The notes under the pieces: model-generated
What the model was told of the DNA's origin: nothing
The model's input: only the letters and a program-made list of their open reading frames with translations
Database searches by the model: none
Virus record (IMG/VR): IMGVR_UViG_3300043436_000632
Coordinates: 1 to 24,357 of that record
Direction: 5' to 3' (one strand)
Length of the DNA stretch: 24,357 nt
From: a virus
Program-made: the position numbers and the translations under genes
In this document: in pieces, positions 8,458-15,822 of the stretch
Position numbering within the stretch: the stretch's first letter is position 1
How the letters are laid out: each line of letters opens with the position of its first letter

Positions 8458-9150
8458 ATGGGAGCAGTAATAGGAAATAATGTAATGCTTTATTGGCATA
8501 GAACAGATGTAGACCCAGAGGTCGATGTCGCTTTTGCTTGTAGTACAAGTTGTACGTTTAACGTAAACGTAGAGCAAAAAGAGGTAACAAGTCAATCAAG
8601 TGCTTGGTTTAGAGAATATAAAAACGATGTGGCTACTTGGAATGTAACTTGTGATGGGTTAATTACTTTAAGTGGTTTTTCTTATTTGTTTATGCTTGAG
8701 AAGCAGTTATCAAGAACACCAATAGAAATTAAGTTTGTGGTTGATAACGGAGTTGATGGTTTAACAATTATTAACGGAATTTGTAATATATCAAGTTTAG
8801 CAATAAACGCACCACAAAAGGATGTGGCTACTTATAACGTGAGCCTACAAGGTAGCGGAGCATACAATACAACAGGAACAGAGGTTGACCCAAGCGGTGT
8901 GATTATCGTAGGTGCAAACCCAGTTAAGACAAAAGGTTACACGGCAAGTGGTGGCGAAACATCAATTACTTTTGCGGACACAATCGGTTATGCTTGTCTT
9001 TACGTTTCAAGAGGTGGTGTGGATGCGCAAAACATTTTAGCAACAGGAACTCCAACAGGGGATGATGTTAGATTTGTGAGTGCAACAGGGGTTCTTACTT
9101 TTGGTAGACCTTTAGCAGCTGGGGAATATATTAGAGGATTATTTCAATAA
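8458..9150 (+). CDS. Second tail-tube-fold protein with C-terminal extension
   Basis: This 230-residue protein has a first ~140 residues with the tail tube signature: AFACSTSCTFNVNVEQKEVTS, then SAWFREYKNDVATWNVTCDG, then a later ATYNVSLQGSGAY strand. This closely follows the TP901-1-type major tail protein pattern, but the gene lies after the tip protein rather than before the chaperone, and adds ~90 C-terminal residues rich in Gly, Thr and Val (TKGYTASGGETSITFADTIG), which look like a small beta domain. It may be a tip-proximal ring, a fibre adaptor or an external decoration. The start is 4 nt after a TAnnTTTG element. The fold assignment is by pattern only; the role is inferred. Confidence 0.6.
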   Translation: MGAVIGNNVMLYWHRTDVDPEVDVAFACSTSCTFNVNVEQKEVTSQSSAWFREYKNDVATWNVTCDGLITLSGFSYLFMLEKQLSRTPIEIKFVVDNGVDGLTIINGICNISSLAINAPQKDVATYNVSLQGSGAYNTTGTEVDPSGVIIVGANPVKTKGYTASGGETSITFADTIGYACLYVSRGGVDAQNILATGTPTGDDVRFVSATGVLTFGRPLAAGEYIRGLFQ

Positions 9151-9156
9151 AATATT

Positions 9157-12100
9157 ATGAGTCAATTACAAGTAACAGGCGAAGCAAAGATTAGGGATAT
9201 ACAAGGTCCAGTAGTGGCTAATGATGGTGTTATAACCGCTTTAGATGGTGCTGCTTCTCAATATGTACGAGGAGATGGTACGTTAGCTGATTTCCCAACA
9301 TCAAGCGGTGGAGGTAGTTCGGTTTCTTACTATCTTAACTCAAGTGTTTCACAAGGTACAATCGGAGGGGTTGCTTATAGAGAGTTAAGTAAAGAACCAA
9401 TCATAGGTGCTGGAACTGACATTGCTATATCGGCTAATGGATATGTAGCGAGTTACTTAACTGATGCTAATGACCCAGATGTATTATCAATTCCTGGCGG
9501 TAACTTTAATTGTGAGTTTTACTTTAGTGTAAACAACAATACAGGCAATCCTTTTTTTTATGCAGAACTTTATAAGTACGATGGTACAACTTTTACCTTA
9601 TTAGGGTCAAGTGTTGGTGTTCCAGAGTATATTAATCAAGGAACTATCATAGCACCTTATTATTTTGCTATTCCTGTTCCTACAAGTGCATTAGCTTTAA
9701 CGGATAGATTAGCAATTAGAATATATGTAAACGTAGATGGTAGAACAGTTACTTTGCATACCGAGAATGGACATTTGTGTCAAGTAGTTACTACTTTATC
9801 TAAGGGGATGGTTTCTTTAAATAACTTAACCGACCAATCACAATTTTTAACCACAGGAACAAGCGGAACAAACTTTGCTATCGTTTCAAGTGGGGATACG
9901 CATACTTTTAATTTACCTATTGCTTCGGCTACAAATACAGGTAAGTTAAGTTCAACGGATTGGAGTACGTTTAATAACAAACAAGCTGCTTTAACATTTA
10001 CTGCTCCATTAGATAACACAAGTAATACTATATCAATAGCAGCTGCATCTGCTTCGGTTGATGGTTATTTAGATAATTTAGATTGGACTAAATTCAATAC
10101 TGCTTACAATGATTCAATCATAAGTGCAGCGGTTACAGGAACAACTACTAAAACTTTAACGCTTAACCAACAAGATGGTGGTACAATAACTGCTTCTTGG
10201 ACAGATGACAATACTGATGCGGTTACAAGTGTATTTGGTAGAACAGGTGCGGTTGTAGCAGTTAGTGGCGATTACAATACATCACAAGTAACAGAGTTAA
10301 CAAACCTTTACTTTACGGATGCAAGGTCAAGAGCTGCTTTAAGTTTTACGGCTGGAAGTGGTGCTTACAATAGCACAACAGGGGTAATAACAATACCTAC
10401 AAATAATAACCAAATCACAAATGGCTCTAATTTTATAACCTTAGGTTCTTTAAGTGCAGGTACAGGAATAAGCTATAACAATACAACAGGGGTAATAGCT
10501 TCAACAATTACTCAATATACCGATGCTTTAGCAAGAGCAGCAATTAGCTTAACTACAACAGGTACAAGCGGTGCAGCTACTTACAATTCTACAACAGGGG
10601 TTTTAAATATTCCTAACTATGCACCTGATTTAAGTGGATATGTTACTTTAGGTACTGCTCAAACAATAACATCAGCTAAGACATTTACAGCTAGAATTAC
10701 TCAAAATACAGATGATAACTATTTAGTATTAAACAGAAGTGCAGTAAATAAATTTTTTGGTGTATTATATCAAACCGCAGGAACTAATCAATGGTTTGTT
10801 GGCTTAAGAGAACTTAATACAAATCACTATTACATTTACAATGAAGTTTTAGGAACAAATGCGGTTACAATAAATATAGCAAATAATAACGCAACATTTG
10901 GAGCGACTATATCTGCAACTAATTTTAGTGGAAGTTCATCAGGAACAAATACAGGCGACCAAACATTAGCAGGTTTAGGTGGAGTTGGTGGAACAGGAAC
11001 GATTAATACAGTACCTAAATTTACTGCTGCTTCTACTATTGCAAGTTCAAACATTTATGTAAATGGAAATTTTGTAGGAATTAATCAATCATCTCCAAGT
11101 ACATACGCTTTAGATATACATTCTGCAAATTCTTCATTTAATTTAAGATTATTTCAACCTTTAACTGCTACTGATACATACAATAGTATGTTTATAACAG
11201 GTAATATGACTACTGTTGCTGCTTATTTTGGAATAGGAGGTGCTACAACTGGAAATCCTTCATTTAGAGATGTTGCAGTTATAGGTACACAATCTTCACA
11301 TCCTTTAGTATTTAATACTTCTGATACTAATCAAATGCGTTTGTTTGCTAATGGCAATCTTCTTTTAGGTACAGGTACTACAGACGCAGGATTTAAATTA
11401 GATGTTAATGGTACAGGAAGGTTTGGCGGTGCATTAAGTGGTACAAGTGCTACGTTTAGTGGGAATGTTACATCTAATGGCACTTTTGTAGCTGCTTCAA
11501 CAGGTGGTAATATTCAATTAAAAGGTTCTACTGATGGTTTCTTAGGAGTAAATAATAGTAATACACTATTTTTAACAGATTGGGCTACTGCTGCAAAGGG
11601 CTTACAAATAAATCTTTCTACTGGTGCTGCTACATTCTCAAGTAGTGTAACGGCAGTAGGAAATGTAAATACAAGTAATAGTTTTGTTTCAAATATTATT
11701 AATGGGTATGGTTTAGTATTAAATAGGTCTGCGGTTACTACTTATAATGGAATAAGTTTACAAACTGCTGGTGTAGCTCAATGGTTTGTTGGAATGAGAG
11801 AAAATCTTAGTTCTAATAACTATATTATATATAATGAAAATGGTACAGATGCATTGACTATTTCTAAGTCTAATTCTAATGTATTAATCAATACCCCATC
11901 AGGTATAAGCGGTGGTGGTGCATTACAAGTTAATGGTAATGTAAATATTAACGGGGTATTTCAAATTAATGGAACTACTATTGGTGGTGGTGGTGGAAGT
12001 GGTGTAACAGGAAGTGGTACTACTAATTTTATTCCAAAATGGTCTGGTGGAACATCATTATCAAATTCTGCAATGCTTGAAGAAGCAGGTGGTATTCAAT

Positions 12101-12747
12101 ATTTTGGAGGTAGTTCAAGTGGTGGTAATCCAACTGCTACACCTAAGTTTTTTAGATTTAATAATGATTATTCAAGTGGGTATACAGATGCGTCATTAAA
12201 AATTTATCTTTTTAACGAAGGTGGTACAAGACAAGGATTTACATCTGGACCAGCTTACGATATTCAGTATCATTCAAGTGGAAGCGCATCTGGAAGACAC
12301 GCTTTTTATGTAGGTAATACTGAAATAATAAGATTTAATCAAACAAATGTATTAATAAATAGAATCACAAGTGCAGGATACACATTTGATGTTAATGGTA
12401 CAGGAAGATTTACAGGTCAATTAACAGGTACAGATGCTTTATTTGCAGGTTCAGTTACCGCATCAAGTGGTTTCTTTGATACATCTGATAGAAGATTAAA
12501 GATTATTGTTAAAGATTACGAACAACCAAAAGGAATTGAAAATGTTAAATCAAGGATGTATGTTAAAAATGGCAAAAAAGAATTAGGTTATTTTGCACAA
12601 GATTTACAAGAAATATTGCCAAGTGCAGTTGGTCAAGGTGATGATGGATTCTTAACTTTATCTTATAGTCAAGTACATACTGCAAAGATTGCTTATTTAG
12701 AAGAAAAGGTTGCACAATTAGAAAATCTTATTAAATCTTTATTATAA
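9157..12747 (+). CDS. Tail fibre with C-terminal S74 chaperone/autoprotease
   Basis: This 1196-residue protein is probably the receptor-binding fibre. It is low in complexity, rich in Gly, Thr, Asn and Ser, and includes NSTTGVI-type repeats and a fibre motif VTSVFGRTGAVVAVSGDYN near residues 356-374, common in tail fibres. The last ~87 residues form the S74 intramolecular chaperone: TSDRRLK with candidate catalytic Ser1110 and Lys1115, then YFAQDLQEILPSAV, a strand YSQVHTAKIAYLEEK and a coiled-coil end. By analogy with endosialidase fibres the chaperone should trimerise the fibre and cut itself off just before Ser1110. Internal duplications are present (see repeats). It is separated from the tube-like gene by 6 nt. 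Confidence 0.85.
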   Translation: MSQLQVTGEAKIRDIQGPVVANDGVITALDGAASQYVRGDGTLADFPTSSGGGSSVSYYLNSSVSQGTIGGVAYRELSKEPIIGAGTDIAISANGYVASYLTDANDPDVLSIPGGNFNCEFYFSVNNNTGNPFFYAELYKYDGTTFTLLGSSVGVPEYINQGTIIAPYYFAIPVPTSALALTDRLAIRIYVNVDGRTVTLHTENGHLCQVVTTLSKGMVSLNNLTDQSQFLTTGTSGTNFAIVSSGDTHTFNLPIASATNTGKLSSTDWSTFNNKQAALTFTAPLDNTSNTISIAAASASVDGYLDNLDWTKFNTAYNDSIISAAVTGTTTKTLTLNQQDGGTITASWTDDNTDAVTSVFGRTGAVVAVSGDYNTSQVTELTNLYFTDARSRAALSFTAGSGAYNSTTGVITIPTNNNQITNGSNFITLGSLSAGTGISYNNTTGVIASTITQYTDALARAAISLTTTGTSGAATYNSTTGVLNIPNYAPDLSGYVTLGTAQTITSAKTFTARITQNTDDNYLVLNRSAVNKFFGVLYQTAGTNQWFVGLRELNTNHYYIYNEVLGTNAVTINIANNNATFGATISATNFSGSSSGTNTGDQTLAGLGGVGGTGTINTVPKFTAASTIASSNIYVNGNFVGINQSSPSTYALDIHSANSSFNLRLFQPLTATDTYNSMFITGNMTTVAAYFGIGGATTGNPSFRDVAVIGTQSSHPLVFNTSDTNQMRLFANGNLLLGTGTTDAGFKLDVNGTGRFGGALSGTSATFSGNVTSNGTFVAASTGGNIQLKGSTDGFLGVNNSNTLFLTDWATAAKGLQINLSTGAATFSSSVTAVGNVNTSNSFVSNIINGYGLVLNRSAVTTYNGISLQTAGVAQWFVGMRENLSSNNYIIYNENGTDALTISKSNSNVLINTPSGISGGGALQVNGNVNINGVFQINGTTIGGGGGSGVTGSGTTNFIPKWSGGTSLSNSAMLEEAGGIQYFGGSSSGGNPTATPKFFRFNNDYSSGYTDASLKIYLFNEGGTRQGFTSGPAYDIQYHSSGSASGRHAFYVGNTEIIRFNQTNVLINRITSAGYTFDVNGTGRFTGQLTGTDALFAGSVTASSGFFDTSDRRLKIIVKDYEQPKGIENVKSRMYVKNGKKELGYFAQDLQEILPSAVGQGDDGFLTLSYSQVHTAKIAYLEEKVAQLENLIKSLL
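10720..10900 (+). repeat. Fibre internal duplication, first copy (approximate edges)
   Basis: This segment encodes LVLNRSAVNKFFGVLYQTAG, then QWFVGLRELN and a YYIYNEVLG stretch. A clearly related copy is encoded at about 11705-11885. Edges are approximate. Confidence 0.7.
11705..11885 (+). repeat. Fibre internal duplication, second copy (approximate edges)
   Basis: This segment encodes LVLNRSAVTTYNGISLQTAG, then QWFVGMRENL and YIIYNENGTDALTIS, about 1 kb after the related copy near 10720. A second shorter repeat pair (VNGTGRF...LSGT/LTGT) is at about 11402-11470 and 12390-12455. Confidence 0.7.
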
Positions 12748-13352
12748 TGCCTTGGGTAAGTTTAGCAAATAATCAAGCAATTACTTTTAACAATCTTTGG
12801 GATGCTGTTAATATTGGTGTTTTTGTTCAAAAGCAACCTATTCCTACTTCTAATGAATGTATTACAAAAGCTGACGCAAATGATTATGTATATATAAATA
12901 CGTCTTATGCTTCTTACGCAGCTAAAGCATCTAATCAATTAGTAGTAAAACAAGATTTACAGGCTGCAACTCCAAGCAATGTTATTGTTTATACTCCTTC
13001 AACTGGAGTTTATCCTTTAAGTGGTAGCACATCTGTTTCTACTTCTGGAACAATTACAAGCTATTATAGTTTTGATGTTTACTTGTATGTTGGTTTTAAT
13101 AGTGCAGGACTAAATAGTGGTACTGTAAATAATGATTCTATGCTAATTGTTCCTCAACCAGCAAAAAGTATTAGTGGTGCAACAATTACTTCTTTTGGTC
13201 AGGTAATAACTTCTGGCATTGCTCAACGATATATACTTACTCCAAGCACAACTTATAATATAACTTTAACTAAAGGTGATTTATTAGGTGGTGGTAGTAC
13301 AGTAAGATTCTATTATTCATTATGTGATTTATGCGTACAATTTCCTTTATAA
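12747..13352 (+). CDS. Fibre-adjacent structural protein, unknown function
   Basis: This 201-residue protein begins MPWVSLANNQAITFNNLWDAV, a pattern I associate with small structural proteins next to fibre genes in Bacteroidota phages, but I do not assign a named family. The N-terminal ~75 residues include NECITKADANDY and NQLVVKQDLQ, and the rest is Ser, Thr and Tyr-rich beta (TSGTITSYYSFDVYLYVGF). The C-terminal FYYSLCDLCVQ has two Cys near the end. Its start overlaps the fibre stop (TAATG), so it is probably cotranslated. It may decorate or anchor the fibre. Confidence 0.6.
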   Translation: MPWVSLANNQAITFNNLWDAVNIGVFVQKQPIPTSNECITKADANDYVYINTSYASYAAKASNQLVVKQDLQAATPSNVIVYTPSTGVYPLSGSTSVSTSGTITSYYSFDVYLYVGFNSAGLNSGTVNNDSMLIVPQPAKSISGATITSFGQVITSGIAQRYILTPSTTYNITLTKGDLLGGGSTVRFYYSLCDLCVQFPL

Positions 13353-13375
13353 AATAAAATAAAATAAAATAAAAA
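13351..13375 (+). repeat. Pentanucleotide repeat (AAAAT) in a leader
   Basis: Four AAAAT units and a partial fifth (AAAAATG) fill the whole gap from the TAA of one gene to the ATG at 13375. The A-rich leader fits Bacteroidota translation, but an exact unit repeat could also vary in copy number. Confidence 0.8.
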
Positions 13376-13719
13376 TGAAAACAATTCAACCAGTCTCAAT
13401 ATGGGACAATGGACAAAACTTACAGGCTACATTATTAAATGCTTATGCCGTAAACGTAACTTTAGGAACAAGTGCTACTTTTTACTACGCTTTATTTGCT
13501 GAAAATGCAGATGGTAGTCAAGGTACTCAAGTTGCACAAGGTAATCTTAATATGACAGGCGAAGCCTATGCACAATGGACTATTGATTCTTATGCTTGGG
13601 ATTGGGTAGCTGCTCAACTTAATTTAACAATCACAGGTGATTATGTACCACCAGTACCTCCTCAACCAGAGCCAACTCCAGAACCAATTGTTGAAGAAAA
13701 TATAGAAGAATCAATTTAA
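13375..13719 (+). CDS. Small virion-type protein with Pro-rich acidic C-tail
   Basis: A 114-residue protein with a beta-sandwich-like domain in residues ~10-88 (VNVTLGTSATFYYALFAEN, then QVAQGNLNMTGEAYAQW) and a C-terminal tail rich in Pro and Glu (PPVPPQPEPTPEPIVEEN). Its leader is the AAAAT repeat. It sits between structural and lysis genes. I recognise no named family; a small decoration or structural protein is likely. The acidic, proline-rich tail may be an unstructured exposed segment. Confidence 0.6.
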   Translation: MKTIQPVSIWDNGQNLQATLLNAYAVNVTLGTSATFYYALFAENADGSQGTQVAQGNLNMTGEAYAQWTIDSYAWDWVAAQLNLTITGDYVPPVPPQPEPTPEPIVEENIEESI

Positions 13720-13732
13720 TTCAATATTTAAC

Positions 13733-13740
13733 TATATTTG
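13733..13740 (+). promoter_or_regulatory. -7 promoter element (TATATTTG) before the lysis cassette
   Basis: TATATTTG matches TAnnTTTG and lies 13 nt after the stop of the preceding gene and 17 nt before the ATG at 13758. No clear -33 TTG is found at 19-23 nt upstream, so this is a half-match. Confidence 0.45.
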
Positions 13741-13757
13741 TATATAAAATAAAAACT

Positions 13758-13901
13758 ATGATAACAATTAATCAAGAACAAATCAAGGAATTAGAAGCGT
13801 TTATTAACACTATCCCAACTGCTTATGGTTTACCATTATTGCAATTTTTGGGTAAGTTAAACGCAGAGCAAAATCCACCACAAGAAACAACTGAAGCGTA
13901 A
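13758..13901 (+). CDS. Small hypothetical protein (47 aa)
   Basis: A short ORF, MITINQEQIKELEAFINTIP, then TAYGLPLLQFLGKLNAEQ. It is amphipathic and helical, without a TM segment or known motif. Support comes from its position: it starts 17 nt after a -7-type element with an A-rich leader, and its stop shares an A with the next start (TAATG, 13899-13903), a pattern repeated through this cassette. Function unknown. Confidence 0.65.
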   Translation: MITINQEQIKELEAFINTIPTAYGLPLLQFLGKLNAEQNPPQETTEA

Positions 13902-14074
13902 TGGTACATAATAGCAATCAATCGGACTTGTTAACTATTCTTAGCGGTACAACCGCATTTATTAGTGTTGTAAATGTGCAACCAGTAGTTAGTCTTATAG
14001 CGAGTTTGATTGCTATTGTTTCTGGTCTTTTTGCTATTCGTTATTACATTAAGGCAGCTAAAAGATTTAAGTAA
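13901..14074 (+). CDS. Small membrane protein (57 aa), holin-like
   Basis: The protein MVHNSNQSDLLTILSGTTAF, then a hydrophobic stretch (about residues 17-48, VVSLIASLIAIVSGLFAI), then a basic tail (RYYIKAAKRFK). The hydrophobic part could make one long or two short TM helices. Both ends overlap neighbours by one base (TAATG). The location at the start of a lysis cassette makes a holin or antiholin possible, but the 76-residue protein at 15519 is a better holin candidate. Confidence 0.65.
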   Translation: MVHNSNQSDLLTILSGTTAFISVVNVQPVVSLIASLIAIVSGLFAIRYYIKAAKRFK

Positions 14075-14622
14075 TGTATAAGAATATTGTAATAGCAATT
14101 TTGGTTATTATAGTATTTCTTTTCATTAAGGATAAATCTTCATACATAGGTCAACCATCGGTTATTATAGATACGGACACAGTTTACCAACAGAAAACTT
14201 TTACAAAGTACATCAAAGGGAAATCAATCCCTTTTGTCGTTTTAGACACAACCTACCTTATTGATGAAGTTCACGATACAATTACAATCGTTAAGGACTA
14301 TAACCAAGTAAAGGTTTATTCCGATACTATGCGTATAGATTCATTGGGATACGCATACATCCAAGATACAATAAGCCAAAATAAGATACAAGGCAGAGGA
14401 TTTAGTGCCAATTTTAACCTTCCTACTATAACAATTACCAAAGTAATTACACCAAAGCCTAAAAGCGAGGTTTATTTGGGTGTTTTAGGCGATTTAAGGG
14501 CATTTGACAATAAAGTAGGCTTAGGACTTGGTCTTGGGTATAAAACGGCTAAAAACGGCTTATTTACAATAAACGCAACTACTAATCATTATTCATTAGG
14601 TTACTATAAAAAATTATTCTAA
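14074..14622 (+). CDS. Membrane-anchored protein with C-terminal beta segment
   Basis: This 182-residue protein starts with a clear N-terminal TM anchor (NIVIAILVIIVFLFI, residues ~4-18), then ~115 residues with many Asp, Thr and Lys (VLDTTYLIDEVHDTITIVKDY) that should lie in the periplasm. The last ~50 residues (SEVYLGVLGDLRAF, VGLGLGLGYKTAKNG, NHYSLGYYKKLF) alternate Gly and aromatic residues and end in Phe, like outer-membrane beta-hairpins. A protein tied to the inner membrane and able to touch the outer membrane would suit a spanin, but this is inference; I do not recognise a named family. Confidence 0.6.
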   Translation: MYKNIVIAILVIIVFLFIKDKSSYIGQPSVIIDTDTVYQQKTFTKYIKGKSIPFVVLDTTYLIDEVHDTITIVKDYNQVKVYSDTMRIDSLGYAYIQDTISQNKIQGRGFSANFNLPTITITKVITPKPKSEVYLGVLGDLRAFDNKVGLGLGLGYKTAKNGLFTINATTNHYSLGYYKKLF

Positions 14623-14623
14623 A

Positions 14624-14893
14624 ATGGCTTTACCTGTATCATTTAAAGACTTCGCAAAGAATCCTGTTGTAGCTACTTTATTTATCGTTCTATGTGGAAT
14701 ATCTGCATTGTATATTGATGTTCGTTCTACGTTTAAAGACCAAATCACAAGCCAAGCGGTTAAAGTGCAGAAATTAGATGAAAAGGTTGACATTATGCAA
14801 TTGGCTTTAAGAAGATGTGATTCATCTTTGGCATCTGCAACCGCTAAATTAAGCACACTTGAAAGTTTAGGCAAAATTCAATCTATTAAGTAA
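14624..14893 (+). CDS. TM plus coiled-coil protein, inner-membrane spanin candidate
   Basis: This 89-residue protein has a TM segment at residues ~14-32 (PVVATLFIVLCGISALYI) and then a coiled-coil region (VKVQKLDEKVDIMQLALRR) to the end. An N-terminal anchor followed by a periplasmic coiled coil is the i-spanin layout. The next gene, which begins at the last base of the stop codon (TAATG), encodes a lipoprotein-like partner. The pairing resembles Rz/Rz1-type systems, though no sequence motif proves it. Confidence 0.55.
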   Translation: MALPVSFKDFAKNPVVATLFIVLCGISALYIDVRSTFKDQITSQAVKVQKLDEKVDIMQLALRRCDSSLASATAKLSTLESLGKIQSIK

Positions 14894-15219
14894 TGAAATA
14901 CTTATTATTTATATTTTTAATGGGGTGTACTGCATCTGCTCAAAACCAAAGCGAGGAAACAAAAGAAGACATTGAGTTCCAAAAGTTAATGAATAAGGTA
15001 ACTCAAACGAATAATTTGTCGGTACAAGTACAAGCAAAGGCGAGTAAAAAAGAAGCGGAATTGGTACAAAAGGCGGTTGAAACTATTAAGGAATTAAAAA
15101 GTGAAGTTACAATATTAAAAACGGAATTAAACGATGTTAAAGCAACTTTGGATAGTGTTAGTAATGATTCTGGTATCAGTTTCAAGTTACTCCCAATATC
15201 CGATAATAAAAAAAATTAA
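14893..15219 (+). CDS. Exported coiled-coil protein, candidate o-spanin lipoprotein
   Basis: A 108-residue protein whose N-terminus MKYLLFIFLMGCTASAQNQ has two export readings: a lipobox-like LMGC with Cys12, or a signal peptidase I site ASA-Q. The mature part is charged and coiled-coil-like (EDIEFQKLMNKV, then TIKELKSEVTILKTELNDV). A small exported or lipidated coiled coil directly after a TM/coiled-coil gene fits an o-spanin. Its 3' end is overlapped by the next gene for 86 nt in another frame. Confidence 0.55.
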   Translation: MKYLLFIFLMGCTASAQNQSEETKEDIEFQKLMNKVTQTNNLSVQVQAKASKKEAELVQKAVETIKELKSEVTILKTELNDVKATLDSVSNDSGISFKLLPISDNKKN

Positions 15220-15517
15220 ACAAGATTCGGTTGTTATTATGACCATTGAGCAAGGCAAAGAAATAAACGCTTTGTATTTAGGTTATAACAAGACAATAGA
15301 TTCATTACAAATTAAAACAAGATATTATGATTCAGCAATTAATCAAATTAGTAAAAAGCAAGATACAATCAACCTTTACAGATATCATATCGAAAATATT
15401 AAACCAGCCACAGGAATTGACCAAGAGTTCAAAGAAGCCTTCGAGAAAGAAAAAGGCATAAATAGACTTTGGACATTGATGTTGTTTATGGCATTAGTAC
15501 TTATTAAAACACAATAA
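15134..15517 (+). CDS. Exported protein with C-terminal TM segment
   Basis: This 127-residue protein begins with a likely signal peptide (LWIVLVMILVSVSSYSQ) and ends with a hydrophobic segment near residues 111-124 (LWTLMLFMALVLI). The middle contains charged helix (IKTRYYDSAINQISKKQDT). Its first 86 nt lie inside the preceding gene in a different frame, as is common for paired lysis genes. Alternative in-frame ATG codons exist downstream (for example 15239), but they would lose the signal segment. Function unknown; a spanin component is possible. Confidence 0.6.
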   Translation: MLKQLWIVLVMILVSVSSYSQYPIIKKIKQDSVVIMTIEQGKEINALYLGYNKTIDSLQIKTRYYDSAINQISKKQDTINLYRYHIENIKPATGIDQEFKEAFEKEKGINRLWTLMLFMALVLIKTQ

Positions 15518-15518
15518 A

Positions 15519-15749
15519 ATGAAATGGATAGCAAATTTATTAAGCGATGAAAGAGGTTCAATTAGCACTAAAAGGGTAATAGCTTTAATGAGTGCTTTAT
15601 TTTTATGTATTACTTTATTGGCTAATTCATTTAGCCACGTTGAAGTAGCACCAAGCGACAAACTTGTTGACTGCGTTATGGCTATTTGCATAGCTGCAAT
15701 GGGTACAAGTACTATTGATAAATTCTCAACTAAGAAGGATGCCGAATAA
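15519..15749 (+). CDS. Holin candidate, two TM segments
   Basis: At 76 residues, MKWIANLLSDERGSISTKRV leads into TM 1 (IALMSALFLCITLLANSF, ~20-37) and TM 2 (VDCVMAICIAAMGTSTI, ~50-66), ending FSTKKDAE. The GSISTKRVIAL opening and a DKFS end resemble a small holin-type family common in Bacteroidota phages. It lies directly upstream of the endolysin genes, the expected place. Its 3' end overlaps the next small ORF by 11 nt. Confidence 0.75.
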   Translation: MKWIANLLSDERGSISTKRVIALMSALFLCITLLANSFSHVEVAPSDKLVDCVMAICIAAMGTSTIDKFSTKKDAE

Positions 15750-15822
15750 CGAAAAAAGAGCATTTGCAATTGGATTTACCTTATGGGTAATATTATTAAC
15801 TTATTTTTTTTATAACGTATGA
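15739..15822 (+). CDS. 27-residue TM microprotein
   Basis: The peptide MPNNEKRAFAIGFTLWVI, then LLTYFFYNV, has a charged start and one TM segment. It overlaps the holin candidate by 11 nt and the peptidase gene by 4 nt (ATGA at 15819), so it bridges two genes by translational coupling. The tight overlaps make it a likely gene, perhaps an antiholin or holin regulator, although it is too short for family recognition. Confidence 0.6.
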   Translation: MPNNEKRAFAIGFTLWVILLTYFFYNV

